Below are positions 33,360-42,031 of a DNA stretch of 64,000 nucleotides, piece after piece (position 1 is the first letter of the stretch; each line of letters opens with the position of its first letter). The position numbers were made by a program, and so were the translations under genes. A model generated the notes under the pieces. The model was not told the origin of the DNA, did not search any database, and saw nothing but the letters and a program-made list of their open reading frames with translations. The DNA comes from Microbacterium sp. NC79 (GTDB taxonomy: Bacteria; Actinomycetota; Actinomycetes; Actinomycetales; Microbacteriaceae): the NCBI RefSeq assembly GCF_019061125.1, contig NZ_JAHQYI010000003.1, forward strand, positions 1-64,000. The letters are read 5' to 3'.

Positions 33360-34490
33360 TCAGGAAACCTTAACGGCCTTCGCACGCAGCCGGCGGTCCT
33401 GCCAGCCGCGGAATTTCTTCTCCACCGGCTTCTCGACGAAGCGGTGCAAGAACCACGAGCCGAGAATTGAGAGGCCGAGGAGGAGGCCGCCCCAGAAAAG
33501 CGTGCGCCAGTACGATCCGTGCTGGCCGCCGAAGATCTCGATCGCCGCATACATGAACGTTGCGTGGATCAGGTAGAACGCGAACGACCATTCACCAAGC
33601 AGAACGAGCGGACGCCAGCTACCGATGCGGGTGGTTCCGTTGATATCGCTCGTGGCCGCCGCGGCAATCACGAAGACGCACAGCAGTGCCACAACCTCGG
33701 CCGTCATCGCGCTCAGCACCGACAGCGGTCCAGTCGAACGACCAGCAAGAACGCTGACCAGTAGCCAAAGAATGAGCGCGCCGCCCGGAATCAGCACAGG
33801 AATGTGCAGGCGCCATCCGTTGCGGAATGCCCACGCTGCGAGCATTCCGATGATGAAGGCAGGCACATGGTAAATCGGCTGCGGCAACGCGGCAAACACA
33901 CTATCTGGCCACGTCAGCGCCCCGAGTTTCAGCAACAACGAGACGGTGAAGATCAGCGCACCAACGCCGAGGGCACCGTACTTGCGCAGCGGAACCATCA
34001 TGCGGATGAGAAGTGGGTGCAGCGCGTAGAAGAAGGCCTCGACGGTGAGCGTCCATGCGGCCGGGTTTCCGGAGAACAGAATCACCGGGTCGCGAGACCA
34101 GCCCTGAATCACCAGGAAGCTCAGCACCAGAACGCCCCAGTCCAGAGGCTTGATCCAGCCCTGATCGGCGTTAGGAATCATGCGGTAGAACACCGGAATG
34201 GCAACCAGCAGCGCGATCAAATGCAGCGGGTAGATGCGCGCAAAACGCCGCCAGTAGAAGGCACGCACCGGCGTCTCACGCCGCCACGACCACGTGAGCA
34301 CGAAGCCGGACAGGACGAAGAAGAAGGTGACACCGTGGTGCCCTTGTTCAACGAACCACTGCAGCCACGGCGGAAACGTCACCATGTTGCGCATGTGAAA
34401 CAGGAATACGGCAAACGCCGCCCACCAGCGCAGGCTCGTCAGAGAGTCCAGTCGCGCTACGGGCACAGCAGGAGCAGTGGCGGCGTGCAT
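33360..34490 (-). CDS. Acyltransferase 3 family membrane protein (OafA/YrhL-like)
   Basis: A 376-residue integral membrane acyltransferase with about ten hydrophobic segments. Family features are LTSLRWWAAFAVFLFH at the N terminus with the conserved Arg and His, then GVTFFFVLSGFVLTWSW and RRFARIYPLHL. These enzymes add acetyl or other acyl groups to cell-surface glycans or small molecules. It ends in a basic cytoplasmic tail. ATG 34490 is used; a TTG lies directly before it. It stands alone and its substrate is not predictable. Confidence 0.88.
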   Translation of the reverse strand: MHAATAPAVPVARLDSLTSLRWWAAFAVFLFHMRNMVTFPPWLQWFVEQGHHGVTFFFVLSGFVLTWSWRRETPVRAFYWRRFARIYPLHLIALLVAIPVFYRMIPNADQGWIKPLDWGVLVLSFLVIQGWSRDPVILFSGNPAAWTLTVEAFFYALHPLLIRMMVPLRKYGALGVGALIFTVSLLLKLGALTWPDSVFAALPQPIYHVPAFIIGMLAAWAFRNGWRLHIPVLIPGGALILWLLVSVLAGRSTGPLSVLSAMTAEVVALLCVFVIAAAATSDINGTTRIGSWRPLVLLGEWSFAFYLIHATFMYAAIEIFGGQHGSYWRTLFWGGLLLGLSILGSWFLHRFVEKPVEKKFRGWQDRRLRAKAVKVS

Positions 34491-34568
34491 CAAGGCTTGA
34501 GCTTACCTGACACACCCCCCCCGAACCCGCTGGCCGATGAGCGAGCACAAGGCGTGGGGCGCAAAGCC

Positions 34569-36206
34569 TCAAACCTCCCGAAACCTCACCATCGGCTTCT
34601 CGAGCGACGTCACGAGGTGACGCAAGAAACCAGCCGCATACCCGCCGTCACACACGCGGTGGTCAAACACGAGCGACACCTGAACGATGCGGCGCGCGAC
34701 GATCGCACCATCAACAACCCACGGGCGCTCAATCGCACGTCCCATGCCGATGATCGCGACCTCGGGGTGGTTGATGATCGCAGCCGATCCGTCCACACCC
34801 AGCGCACCATAGTTGTTGAACGTGATCGTTGAACCCGTCAGCTCGGCCGGCGCCAACGAACCCGCGCGCGCAGACGCAGAAACAGCACGCAGCGCCGCAT
34901 CCAACTCCCCCACCGACATCGCGTCAGCGCGCTGAATCACCGGAACCATGAGTCCACGCTCGGTGTCCGTCGCGACGCCGAGATTCACACCGTTGAACGT
35001 CACCAAGTCAGACCCGTCAACGCGCGACGCCAACAACGGATACTCCGCGAGCGCCATCAGCACAAACCTCGCCGCGAGCGCCGTGAGACTCGGGGCTGGC
35101 TGGTCACCGGCCGCCATTTGCGCGCGCATCGCCCACAGGTCGGTCACGTCAACGTCAACCCACACCGTCGCCTCAGGAATCTCCGCCCGCGACGCCGACA
35201 TCTTCGCCGCCACCGCACGCCGCAGCATCGACATCGGCTCCCGCGCGGCAACCCCCAACCCGGCAGGTGCGGCACCGGAACCAGCACGCGCGCTGGCTAC
35301 GGAAGAAGCGGAACCAGCATGCGCGTCGGCGGTGGAAGAAGCGGAACCACGGCTCACGTCCGCGGCGGAGGTGCCGGCAGATGCCGCCAAGACATCGGCA
35401 CGTGTCACCACGCCATCCGCGCCTGTGCCGACAACCCGGCCGACATCAACACCCAGCTCACGCGCGAGCTGACGCACGATCGGCGACTTTACCGCCACCG
35501 GCCCCGCTTTCGCAGCCCGTGGTTCCGGCGCCACGGTGCCCACGGCGGTCGCAGGAGCCCCAGAAGTCGAAGCCTTGGCAGTCGCCTGCACCGCGGAAGT
35601 CGCACCGGCAACCAGTGGTTCCGGGGCCACGGCGCCCACGGCGGACGCACCAGCCGTCGCCCGCACACCCATACCCGCGGCCCGTCGTTCCGGAGCACCC
35701 ACACCCGCACCCGCAACACCGGCAGTCGCCCGCGCCACCGGAACGCGGCGCCGCTGCGGCGCGCCGCCGTGGGAGGAGGTTCCGTACCCAATCAACACAT
35801 TGCCCGAGCCCGAAGAACCAGAACCGCCCGAACCCACCGGCTCTTTCGTGCCGGCACGCTCTTCGTGGCGGTAGCCCTCCAACTCGCGCGCGTCGTCAGG
35901 AACCCGCACCGTCGCAATCTCCGCCGTCGTCGGCCCCGCAACCCCTGGTTCCACACCACCCTCGGCGCCGACAGGAGACACCTCAATAAACGGCGCCCCG
36001 ACCCGCACCTCGTCACCAACGCCACCATGCAACGCCACCACAACCCCGGCGAACGGCGACGGCAGCTCGACGATGCTTTTCGCGGTCTCGACCTCGGCGA
36101 TGACCTGATCCACCGCCACCGTGTCGCCGACAGAAACGTGCCAGGCGACGATCGCGGCCTCGGTCAGCCCCTCCCCCAAATCGGGCAGCAAAAACGTGCG
36201 GGTCAT
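34569..36206 (-). CDS. bkdC: Branched-chain 2-oxoacid dehydrogenase E2 (dihydrolipoamide acyltransferase)
   Basis: The acyltransferase core of the complex. The N-terminal lipoyl domain has the lipoylated Lys in EVETAKSIVELPSP (~40). A peripheral subunit-binding domain lies in VKSPIVRQLARELGVDV (~230), and the catalytic domain ends with VFDHRVCDGGYAAGF (His and Asp of DHRxxDG). Between the lipoyl and binding domains lies an unusually long, degenerate Ala/Gly/Thr/Ser/Val linker (~residues 85-225); a second such linker follows the binding domain. ATG 36206 overlaps the E1 beta stop as ATGA. E3 is not in the window. Confidence 0.92.
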   Translation of the reverse strand: MTRTFLLPDLGEGLTEAAIVAWHVSVGDTVAVDQVIAEVETAKSIVELPSPFAGVVVALHGGVGDEVRVGAPFIEVSPVGAEGGVEPGVAGPTTAEIATVRVPDDARELEGYRHEERAGTKEPVGSGGSGSSGSGNVLIGYGTSSHGGAPQRRRVPVARATAGVAGAGVGAPERRAAGMGVRATAGASAVGAVAPEPLVAGATSAVQATAKASTSGAPATAVGTVAPEPRAAKAGPVAVKSPIVRQLARELGVDVGRVVGTGADGVVTRADVLAASAGTSAADVSRGSASSTADAHAGSASSVASARAGSGAAPAGLGVAAREPMSMLRRAVAAKMSASRAEIPEATVWVDVDVTDLWAMRAQMAAGDQPAPSLTALAARFVLMALAEYPLLASRVDGSDLVTFNGVNLGVATDTERGLMVPVIQRADAMSVGELDAALRAVSASARAGSLAPAELTGSTITFNNYGALGVDGSAAIINHPEVAIIGMGRAIERPWVVDGAIVARRIVQVSLVFDHRVCDGGYAAGFLRHLVTSLEKPMVRFREV

Positions 36207-37222
36207 GACTCCCACCCCAGCGCGTCGATCGCGTCGAGCACGCGGTCAACGTCGGGCAGGTAATACTTTTCGAGCTTCGGCGGCGCGAACGGAACATCGA
36301 ATCCCGTCACCCGTAGCACCGGCGCTTCCAAGAAAGAGAAGCAGTTCTCCTGAATGCGCGCGACGAGCTCAGCTGCGACCGACGCGAACCCGGCCGCCTC
36401 CGCCACCACAACCGCACGACCCGTCGCCCGCACAGCGGCAAAAATCGTGTCGTCATCACACGGCGTCAGCGTGCGCACATCCACCACGCGCACACTCTTA
36501 CCCTCGGTCTCCGCCACGGCCGCAGCGTCGAGAGCGATCTGCACGCTGGATCCGTAACTAATCAGAGTGACGTCGGAACCATCGCGCACGGTGCGCGCGC
36601 GGCCGAGAGCTTCGCGCACGGACGTATCGACCGGGCCCTTTGACCAGTACAGCTTCTTCGGCTCCAAAAATACGACGGGGTCGGGCGACTCGATCGCGGC
36701 CCGCAGCATCGAATACGCGTCCTGCGGGGTCGCCGGGCACACCACCGTGAGCCCCGGCGTGTGCGCGTAATACGCCTCAGACGAATCACAGTGATGCTCA
36801 ACACCACCGATACCGCCCCCAAACGGAACCCGAATCACAATCGGCATCCGCAGCGCACCCCGCGTGCGGTTGCCCAGCTTCGCAACGTGCGACACCACCT
36901 GCTCAAACGCGGGGTAGGCGAACGCGTCAAACTGCATCTCCACCACCGGGCGCATGCCGTTCATGGCGAGGCCGACAGCGAAGCCCATGATTCCCGACTC
37001 GGCGAGCGGCGTATCAAAGCACCGCTTCTCACCGAACCGCGCGGTCAGCCCATCGGTGATGCGAAACACGCCACCGAGCGCGCCGACATCCTCACCAAAC
37101 ATCAGCACCGACTCATCGGCAACCATCGCATCGGCGAGCGCCCGGTTGAGGGCGGCCGCCATCGTCATCGTCTCGACGTTCGTCGCCGCGGGCGCGTGCA
37201 CGGGGTGATCAATCAGTGTCAT
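36203..37222 (-). CDS. bkdB: Branched-chain 2-oxoacid dehydrogenase E1 beta
   Basis: A 339-residue transketolase-like beta subunit that binds thiamine diphosphate with E1 alpha. Features are FGEDVGALGGVFRITDGL near residue 43, ESGIMGFAVGLAMNGMRPV near 78 and VPFGGGIGGVEHHCDSSEA near 130. Decarboxylates 2-oxo acids from Val, Leu and Ile, giving acyl-CoA starters for branched fatty acids, the usual lipid type in this family of bacteria. It overlaps both neighbours by four bases. Confidence 0.93.
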   Translation of the reverse strand: MTLIDHPVHAPAATNVETMTMAAALNRALADAMVADESVLMFGEDVGALGGVFRITDGLTARFGEKRCFDTPLAESGIMGFAVGLAMNGMRPVVEMQFDAFAYPAFEQVVSHVAKLGNRTRGALRMPIVIRVPFGGGIGGVEHHCDSSEAYYAHTPGLTVVCPATPQDAYSMLRAAIESPDPVVFLEPKKLYWSKGPVDTSVREALGRARTVRDGSDVTLISYGSSVQIALDAAAVAETEGKSVRVVDVRTLTPCDDDTIFAAVRATGRAVVVAEAAGFASVAAELVARIQENCFSFLEAPVLRVTGFDVPFAPPKLEKYYLPDVDRVLDAIDALGWES

Positions 37223-38379
37223 GATTTCTGCTCCTTGGTTCCGCTCTCCGTGGTTCCGCCACCCGCAGCGCCCGTCGCCTCAAACGCCGCCGTCCGCTCC
37301 AGCTCGTCTTTCAGCTTGTTCCACTGCCGGTCCAGGTGCGCGGGACGGGAGGCATACACATACCGAAAGAGGTCTTCGGGGTCGACCTCGACCTCACGGT
37401 TGAGCGCATCACGCAACGCGGATGCCATCGTCTCGGCCTCTGCCGCGAGCGCCGAATCGTCCTCCGCAGACCACGCACCGGCCGCAGAAAGGTACGCGCG
37501 CATGCGGGTCAGCGGGTCGCGCTCGACCCACGCCTTCACCTCGTCGCGCTCGCGATACCGGGTGTCGTCATCAGCGTTGGTGTGCGCCTGCATGCGATAC
37601 GTGTGCGCCTCCACCAACGACGGACCACCGCCGCCCCGCGCCCGCTCGACCGCCTCGTCGAGCACCGCCATCACCGCGGCGACGTCGTTGCCGTCAACCC
37701 GCTGGCCAGGCATGCCGTACCCGATCGCCTTGTGCGCAAGCGACGGCGCATGCGTCTGCTTCGCGAGCGGCACGGAGATCGCGAACTCGTTGTTTTGCAC
37801 GAAGAAGACGACCGGAACCATGAAGACGGCGGCAAAGTTGAGAGCCTCGTGAAAGTCGCCTTCGCTCGTCGCACCATCGCCACACAGCGCCATCACGACG
37901 GTGTCTTCACCGCGCAGTGTGGCGGCGTGCGCGAGACCGACGGCGTGCAGCAGCTGGGTCGCGAGCGGCGTGGCCTGCGGGGCAACCCGGGTGTGCTTCG
38001 GGTCATAACCGCTGTGCCAATCGCCGCGCAGCAGCACGAGTGCCTCTTCGGGCGTGACGCCGCGGTTCACGATCGCGACGGTGTCGCGGTAAGTGGGAAA
38101 GAGCCAGTCGTTCTCGCTAAGCACGAGCGACGCGGCGACCTGGCAGGCTTCCTGTCCGTGCGACGACGGATACACCGCGAGACGCCCCTGCCGCACGAGC
38201 GCCGAACATTGGTCGTTAAGGCGACGGCCGTTCACGAGCGCGCGATACGCGGCGACGAGTCGTTCGTTCGACGGCATCGCGTAGGTGTCATCGGCGTGCG
38301 TGGTTCCGGTCTCATCGATCAGCTGCACGGGAGTTTCGCGCGGCAACAGGGCCGGCGCGTGCTCAACAGAAATACTCAC
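37219..38379 (-). CDS. bkdA: Branched-chain 2-oxoacid dehydrogenase E1 alpha
   Basis: A 386-residue subunit with the thiamine diphosphate motif MALCGDGATSEGDFHEALNF (ending NN shortly after, VFFVQNNEFAIS) and the phosphorylation-loop region YRMQAHTNADDDTRYR. The start is placed at GTG 38379, giving the usual length. Upstream candidates (ATG 38448 and further) would include a non-conserved stretch containing a piece of the palindromic repeat (AAGACGTTTCGTCTC near 38430). It is the first gene of the bkd operon and divergent from an Lrp-type regulator. Confidence 0.9.
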   Translation of the reverse strand: MSISVEHAPALLPRETPVQLIDETGTTHADDTYAMPSNERLVAAYRALVNGRRLNDQCSALVRQGRLAVYPSSHGQEACQVAASLVLSENDWLFPTYRDTVAIVNRGVTPEEALVLLRGDWHSGYDPKHTRVAPQATPLATQLLHAVGLAHAATLRGEDTVVMALCGDGATSEGDFHEALNFAAVFMVPVVFFVQNNEFAISVPLAKQTHAPSLAHKAIGYGMPGQRVDGNDVAAVMAVLDEAVERARGGGGPSLVEAHTYRMQAHTNADDDTRYRERDEVKAWVERDPLTRMRAYLSAAGAWSAEDDSALAAEAETMASALRDALNREVEVDPEDLFRYVYASRPAHLDRQWNKLKDELERTAAFEATGAAGGGTTESGTKEQKS

Positions 38380-38575
38380 GGTTCCCGCCTTTGGGTCGTG
38401 TGGCTTCACGTCGACGGCCTCAGTGCCGAAGACGTTTCGTCTCCCCAGCATGCGCCGCACGGCACGAATAGTCACGGGATAGCCCGACCCGGTAGACGTT
38501 CTGTATGCTGAGTCCACCAACTTCGGCAATGCGTCTCGTCAGTGATGACGAAACCTTCACATCATCAGGAGAATC

Positions 38576-39013
38576 GTGGACGCTCTCGATCACGCCATCC
38601 TCGACATCCTCCGCGCCGACGCCCGCACCTCCGTCAACGTCATCGCGCAGCAGGTGCACATCTCCCGCGCCAACGCGTACGCGCGCATCAAACGCATGAC
38701 CGACGACGGCGTGATTCTCGGCTATCGCGTGGTCACCGACCCGGTCAGCGCGGGCTTTCGCTCCTCCGCGTACGTGTCAATGTCGGTCGATCAGCGCCGC
38801 TGGCAAGAGATCCGCGCGGCGCTCGACGCCCTCCCCGAAATCGAGCATGTCGCGCTCGTCGGCGGTGACTTTGATGTGATGGTGTTGGTGCGAGCCCGCG
38901 ACAACCGCGACCTGCGCCGCATCGTGCTGGAAGAAATCCAGTCCATCGACGGCGTCACCAGCACCCAAACCTTCCTCATCTTCGAAGACCACCAACCAAA
39001 GGCCACGTCATGA
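38576..39013 (+). CDS. Lrp/AsnC-family regulator, likely BkdR-like
   Basis: A 145-residue protein: helix-turn-helix LDILRADARTSVNVIAQQVH then ISRANAYARIKRM, and a C-terminal ligand-binding RAM domain (YVSMSVDQRRWQEIRAAL). GTG 38576 has AGGAG four bases upstream. It is divergent from the bkd operon, an arrangement known for branched-chain amino-acid-responsive activators of bkd genes. It overlaps the next gene as ATGA, so it is co-expressed with a TetR-type regulator. Confidence 0.88.
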   Translation: MDALDHAILDILRADARTSVNVIAQQVHISRANAYARIKRMTDDGVILGYRVVTDPVSAGFRSSAYVSMSVDQRRWQEIRAALDALPEIEHVALVGGDFDVMVLVRARDNRDLRRIVLEEIQSIDGVTSTQTFLIFEDHQPKATS

Positions 39014-39594
39014 CCGACACGCCCCGCCGCGGACGCCCCGGCTACGACCGCACCCAGGCGCTCGACGCCGCCGTCGCGGTCTTCAACGAGCAGGGATACG
39101 ACGGAACCTCGATTGCAGCTCTCGCAGAAAAGCTGGGGGTCACGAAGTCGGCTTTGTACCACCACTTCGACTCAAAAGAGGCAATTCTCGCCGAGGCCTT
39201 GAGCGTTGCCCTCGACGGCCTCGACGACGTGATTGCCGCGGCGGAAGCAGCCCCTGGTTCCGCTCTCGACCGCCTCACCCACGCCATCACGGGCGCCGTG
39301 CGCCTGCTCGTGCGGGAGAAGGCGTCGGTCACTCTCCTGCTCCGCGTGCGCGGCAACTCGGCGACCGAGCGGGCGGCGCTGGAACGTCGCCGCGACTTCG
39401 ATGCCCGCGTTGCCGCACTCGTCAGCGAAGCGCAAGCCGCTGGTTCCGTGCGATCCGATGTTGACGCCCGCACCGCCGCCCGCCTCCTGTTCGGCACGGT
39501 GAACTCCGTCGTCGAGTGGTACCGCGGCGACGACCCCGACGGCCTAGCACGCGACGTCGTCGCGATCGGCCTAGACGGCCTCCGCGTCCGCTAG
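39010..39594 (+). CDS. TetR-family repressor, candidate PaaR
   Basis: A 194-residue TetR protein. The helix-turn-helix is DGTSIAALAEKLGVTKSALY then HHFDSKEAIL (~35-65); the C-terminal domain is all-helical. It is coupled to an Lrp-type gene. It is the only TetR protein in the window, and the two paa operons carry TetR-type inverted-repeat operators, so it is a candidate PaaR, although it is encoded over 20 kb away and might instead control bkd or fatty-acid genes. The family call is firm; the target is inference. Confidence 0.85.
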   Translation: MTDTPRRGRPGYDRTQALDAAVAVFNEQGYDGTSIAALAEKLGVTKSALYHHFDSKEAILAEALSVALDGLDDVIAAAEAAPGSALDRLTHAITGAVRLLVREKASVTLLLRVRGNSATERAALERRRDFDARVAALVSEAQAAGSVRSDVDARTAARLLFGTVNSVVEWYRGDDPDGLARDVVAIGLDGLRVR

Positions 39595-39610
39595 CCCCTT
39601 TCTCAACGCC

Positions 39611-39675
39611 GAAACACATTTTGGTCGGCGAGACACCAGCGGGTTCCATGTGTCTCGCCGACCAGAATGTGTCTC
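39611..39675. repeat. Long inverted repeat after the TetR gene
   Basis: Two 26-base arms (39611-39636 and 39650-39675) pair at 24 positions around a 13-base loop; the inner arm is TGGTCGGCGAGACAC. It lies 16 bases after the TetR stop and before a convergent gene. No U-tract is visible. It may terminate both transcripts or be a dispersed palindromic element. Confidence 0.75.
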
Positions 39676-39783
39676 GCATCGGAAGTGGGTTCGCGATGGC
39701 CGGGAGCCACGACACCTGTGCGTGCGGGTAGGCCGGGCTCTCCGCGTGCGGGTTAGGCCGCTGAGTCCGACCGGCGGAGCGCG

Positions 39784-40125
39784 CTACCGCCCCTGACGCT
39801 TCTTATAGGGCTTCGGTTGGCCCTTCACGACGGGCGCACGGCCCTTGCCCTTGTTTGCCTTCGCCTTACCGCCAGCCGGCGCCTTCTGCCCGGATGGTTC
39901 CGGAGCATCCGCGATGCGTGCGTGAGCTTCATCGAGCAGCAGCACTCCGGAGGGCGTGAGGTGGGTGTTGGCGCCGCGCGTGATGACCGGGTGGCCGACC
40001 TCTTCTTCGATCTTTTCGATCGACGAATACAGCGCCTGCAGCGAGATGCCGAGGCGCTGAGCCGCCCGCGGAAAGTGCAGTTCTTGGGCAACGACGACGA
40101 AGTGTCGCAGCTGAATGAGTTTCAC
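39784..40125 (-). CDS. Stand-alone LysR-type helix-turn-helix protein with basic tail
   Basis: A 113-residue protein. Residues 1-75 are a LysR-family DNA-binding domain (LIQLRHFVVVAQELHFPRAA then QRLGISLQALYSSIEK), but the large effector domain is absent. The rest is a Lys/Gly/Pro/Ala-rich disordered tail (GKAKANKGKGRAP, then KPYKKRQGR). The start is a GTG at 40125. Such short LysR-like proteins do recur in Microbacteriaceae, so this is probably an intact small nucleoid- or DNA-binding protein and not a truncation. Confidence 0.7.
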   Translation of the reverse strand: MKLIQLRHFVVVAQELHFPRAAQRLGISLQALYSSIEKIEEEVGHPVITRGANTHLTPSGVLLLDEAHARIADAPEPSGQKAPAGGKAKANKGKGRAPVVKGQPKPYKKRQGR

Positions 40126-40400
40126 AGTCGTCGTCCTCTGGAGTCGGTTGATCTCTCCCCAGCGTACGCGGCCACCCTGTCGGCACGCCGTGTTCCCTGA
40201 AAGAGTGGGCCGCATGTCTGTCTGGCTCGACAATGCGTGCGCGAACGGGTCCGCCGAGAGCAGCGTCACCGAGGCGATCTGTGCGCGCTGCGCGATGACA
40301 TCACAGCACAAAGGCCAGGCGGCTGGTCGCAGCGAACTCACGATCTCGTGACCCGCTGAAGCGGAGCAACCACCCATTGACCCGTCCTAGGCTTGAGGTC

Positions 40401-41072
40401 ATGTTTTTGCCGTCGGTCGACACCGCTCTAGATCACATGCGACGCGACGCCGAGGCCGGGCGCTTCGCCGTGTGGGGCCAGTCGACCCTGATCGACGAAT
40501 TCACCGGAGTCCCCTCCATTGAGAAGGACCTCTTCGACACCCTGCACGCCGCCGCTGGCATCGACGCAGAGTTTCCGATCGGCAACGCGGGCGTGCTGCA
40601 CGTTTACGGCTACTGGTTCTCCGAGGTTCCGACCCCCTTCGGCTACAAACGCGACCGCTGGGCTGACGGCGCCCTCGCCCAAGCCCTCGGACTCGAACCA
40701 GACGCCTTTCACCTGACCTCTGGTTCCGGAACCGCGGGTGCAGACAGCGGAACCACGGGTGCCGACTCCGGAACCACGGGCGCAGGCTCCGGAACCACGC
40801 TGCTCGAGCGCGTCACCGCCGCGGTTCTTCCGGCACTGATCTCCCCGCCCGCCAACGCTCACTCGGCGGATGTCCCCGTCGGTGACGTCATCACGCGCGT
40901 GGTCACTCTGTCTCCCCGCGCCGGTACTCCTTCGGCCCTGGTCTATGGTTCCGCCCCCGTCTCAGCGCCCACCGATTGGCGCCTCATCACGACGTTTCCG
41001 TTGGCGTCAGACCCCGCCGCCATGGTCGCCGAATGCATCGCAGACCCCCGCCTCCGCTTCAACGCCGCCTGA
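40401..41072 (+). CDS. Hypothetical protein with a tandem-repeat insert
   Basis: A 223-residue protein of unknown function, starting MFLPSVDTALDHMRRDAEAG; an in-frame TTG lies upstream at 40377. Residues 105-140 are an insert made of three near-identical units (ADSGTTG, ADSGTTG, AGSGTT), each encoded around the word CGGAACCACGGG. The rest has no membrane segment or catalytic motif I recognise. It is divergent from the LysR-like gene. Confidence 0.6.
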   Translation: MFLPSVDTALDHMRRDAEAGRFAVWGQSTLIDEFTGVPSIEKDLFDTLHAAAGIDAEFPIGNAGVLHVYGYWFSEVPTPFGYKRDRWADGALAQALGLEPDAFHLTSGSGTAGADSGTTGADSGTTGAGSGTTLLERVTAAVLPALISPPANAHSADVPVGDVITRVVTLSPRAGTPSALVYGSAPVSAPTDWRLITTFPLASDPAAMVAECIADPRLRFNAA

Positions 41073-41326
41073 AGTTCGCCCCTCGGTCGCCGAGCGCGCG
41101 CAGCGGCGGGCTCAGATCCGTCAAAATGCAACGGATTATGTGACAGAAGTAAACCAGAGTGACGAATGAGCAAGGCATTTCGTCATTCGTGATGCATTTT
41201 CACGCGAGGGCTCGAGGGCGACGCCGTACCCCCGAAAGTTCACCGTTCCGTCACCTTTCGAGCGACTTTTCGTCCAAACTCGCTGATACGTTTGGATCAA
41301 CAGTCCAGAGCGGAAAGCGAGCACAC
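41073..41326. promoter_or_regulatory. Leader of the phn-type operon with inverted repeat (41273-41296)
   Basis: A perfect dyad TCCAAAC-N10-GTTTGGA occupies 41273-41296, about 30 bases before the first gene of the transporter operon. It is a candidate operator for the RpiR-type regulator encoded at the end of the same cluster. The ribosome site before 41327 is weak (GGAAAG). Nothing else is seen in the spacer. Confidence 0.5.
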
Positions 41327-42004
41327 ATGACGCCCAGTATCGTCTTCGACTTCGACGGAACCTTGGCCCTCGGCCACGGCCCGGTGATCGCCTTCGCTCG
41401 TGCCATTGCCGACCAAGCTGGCCCCGACTACCTCGCTCGCGTCGACGAGAGCCTCGCCGCTTACGACGCCGGCTCCACCGAATACCGCGACGGATACGAC
41501 ATCGTCACGCAGTTCGCGAAGGCTGACGGCGTCTCCGCCGAAGCCCTGCAGGTCGCCTACAACGTGAGCCGCGAATCGCTCGGAACCGATGCTGGTTCCG
41601 TCGGCACGATGGACGATCTCGCCGGATTCCTCAAGACCGTCGGAACCTCGGCTCGCCTCGTGCTCGCCACGAACGCCCCCGAAACGGGTGTCGACCGCGT
41701 GCTCGACGCCTGGGGCGTCACCGACCTGTTCGACGAGAAGCACTTCACCGTCGGCAAGCCCGCCGGTCTCGGTGGCCTCGTGAGCCGTCTGCTCGCTGAC
41801 GGCCCGGTGCTCTCCATTGGCGATATCGCCATCAACGATCTTCTGCCCGCCCAAGAACTGGGCGCAGACACAGCCCTCGTCGGCGCAACCGCGCAAACGA
41901 GCCCCATCAACACAACCATGCGCGGTGCGTCCCTGGCCGCACTGCGCTCCGACATTGAAGCCTGGGTCGCATCCGCGGCTGCAGGCACTACTCCGGCCGC
42001 ATAA
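41327..42004 (+). CDS. HAD-superfamily hydrolase
   Basis: A 225-residue phosphatase-type protein. HAD motif I is VFDFDGTLALG (Asp nucleophile), motif II VLATNAPETG, motif III Lys in KHFTVGKPAG, and motif IV ISIGDIAIND-like LSIGDIAINDLLPA. It leads an operon with a PhnDCEE-type transporter, so it may release phosphate from an imported phosphorylated or phosphonate compound. The cap lies between motifs I and II. No specific substrate can be named. Confidence 0.8.
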   Translation: MTPSIVFDFDGTLALGHGPVIAFARAIADQAGPDYLARVDESLAAYDAGSTEYRDGYDIVTQFAKADGVSAEALQVAYNVSRESLGTDAGSVGTMDDLAGFLKTVGTSARLVLATNAPETGVDRVLDAWGVTDLFDEKHFTVGKPAGLGGLVSRLLADGPVLSIGDIAINDLLPAQELGADTALVGATAQTSPINTTMRGASLAALRSDIEAWVASAAAGTTPAA

Positions 42005-42031
42005 GCGCCGAACTTCTGAAAGGTCATCACG

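Noticed and set aside
35118..38511. Several 240-390-codon frames opposite the bkd genes
   Set aside because: All mirror the E1/E2 genes, which have complete catalytic motifs on the minus strand.
40301..40377. A longer N terminus for the LysR-like gene (start at 40377)
   Set aside because: The extra 84 codons are unlike the family and overlap the divergent promoter; GTG 40125 begins at the conserved helix.
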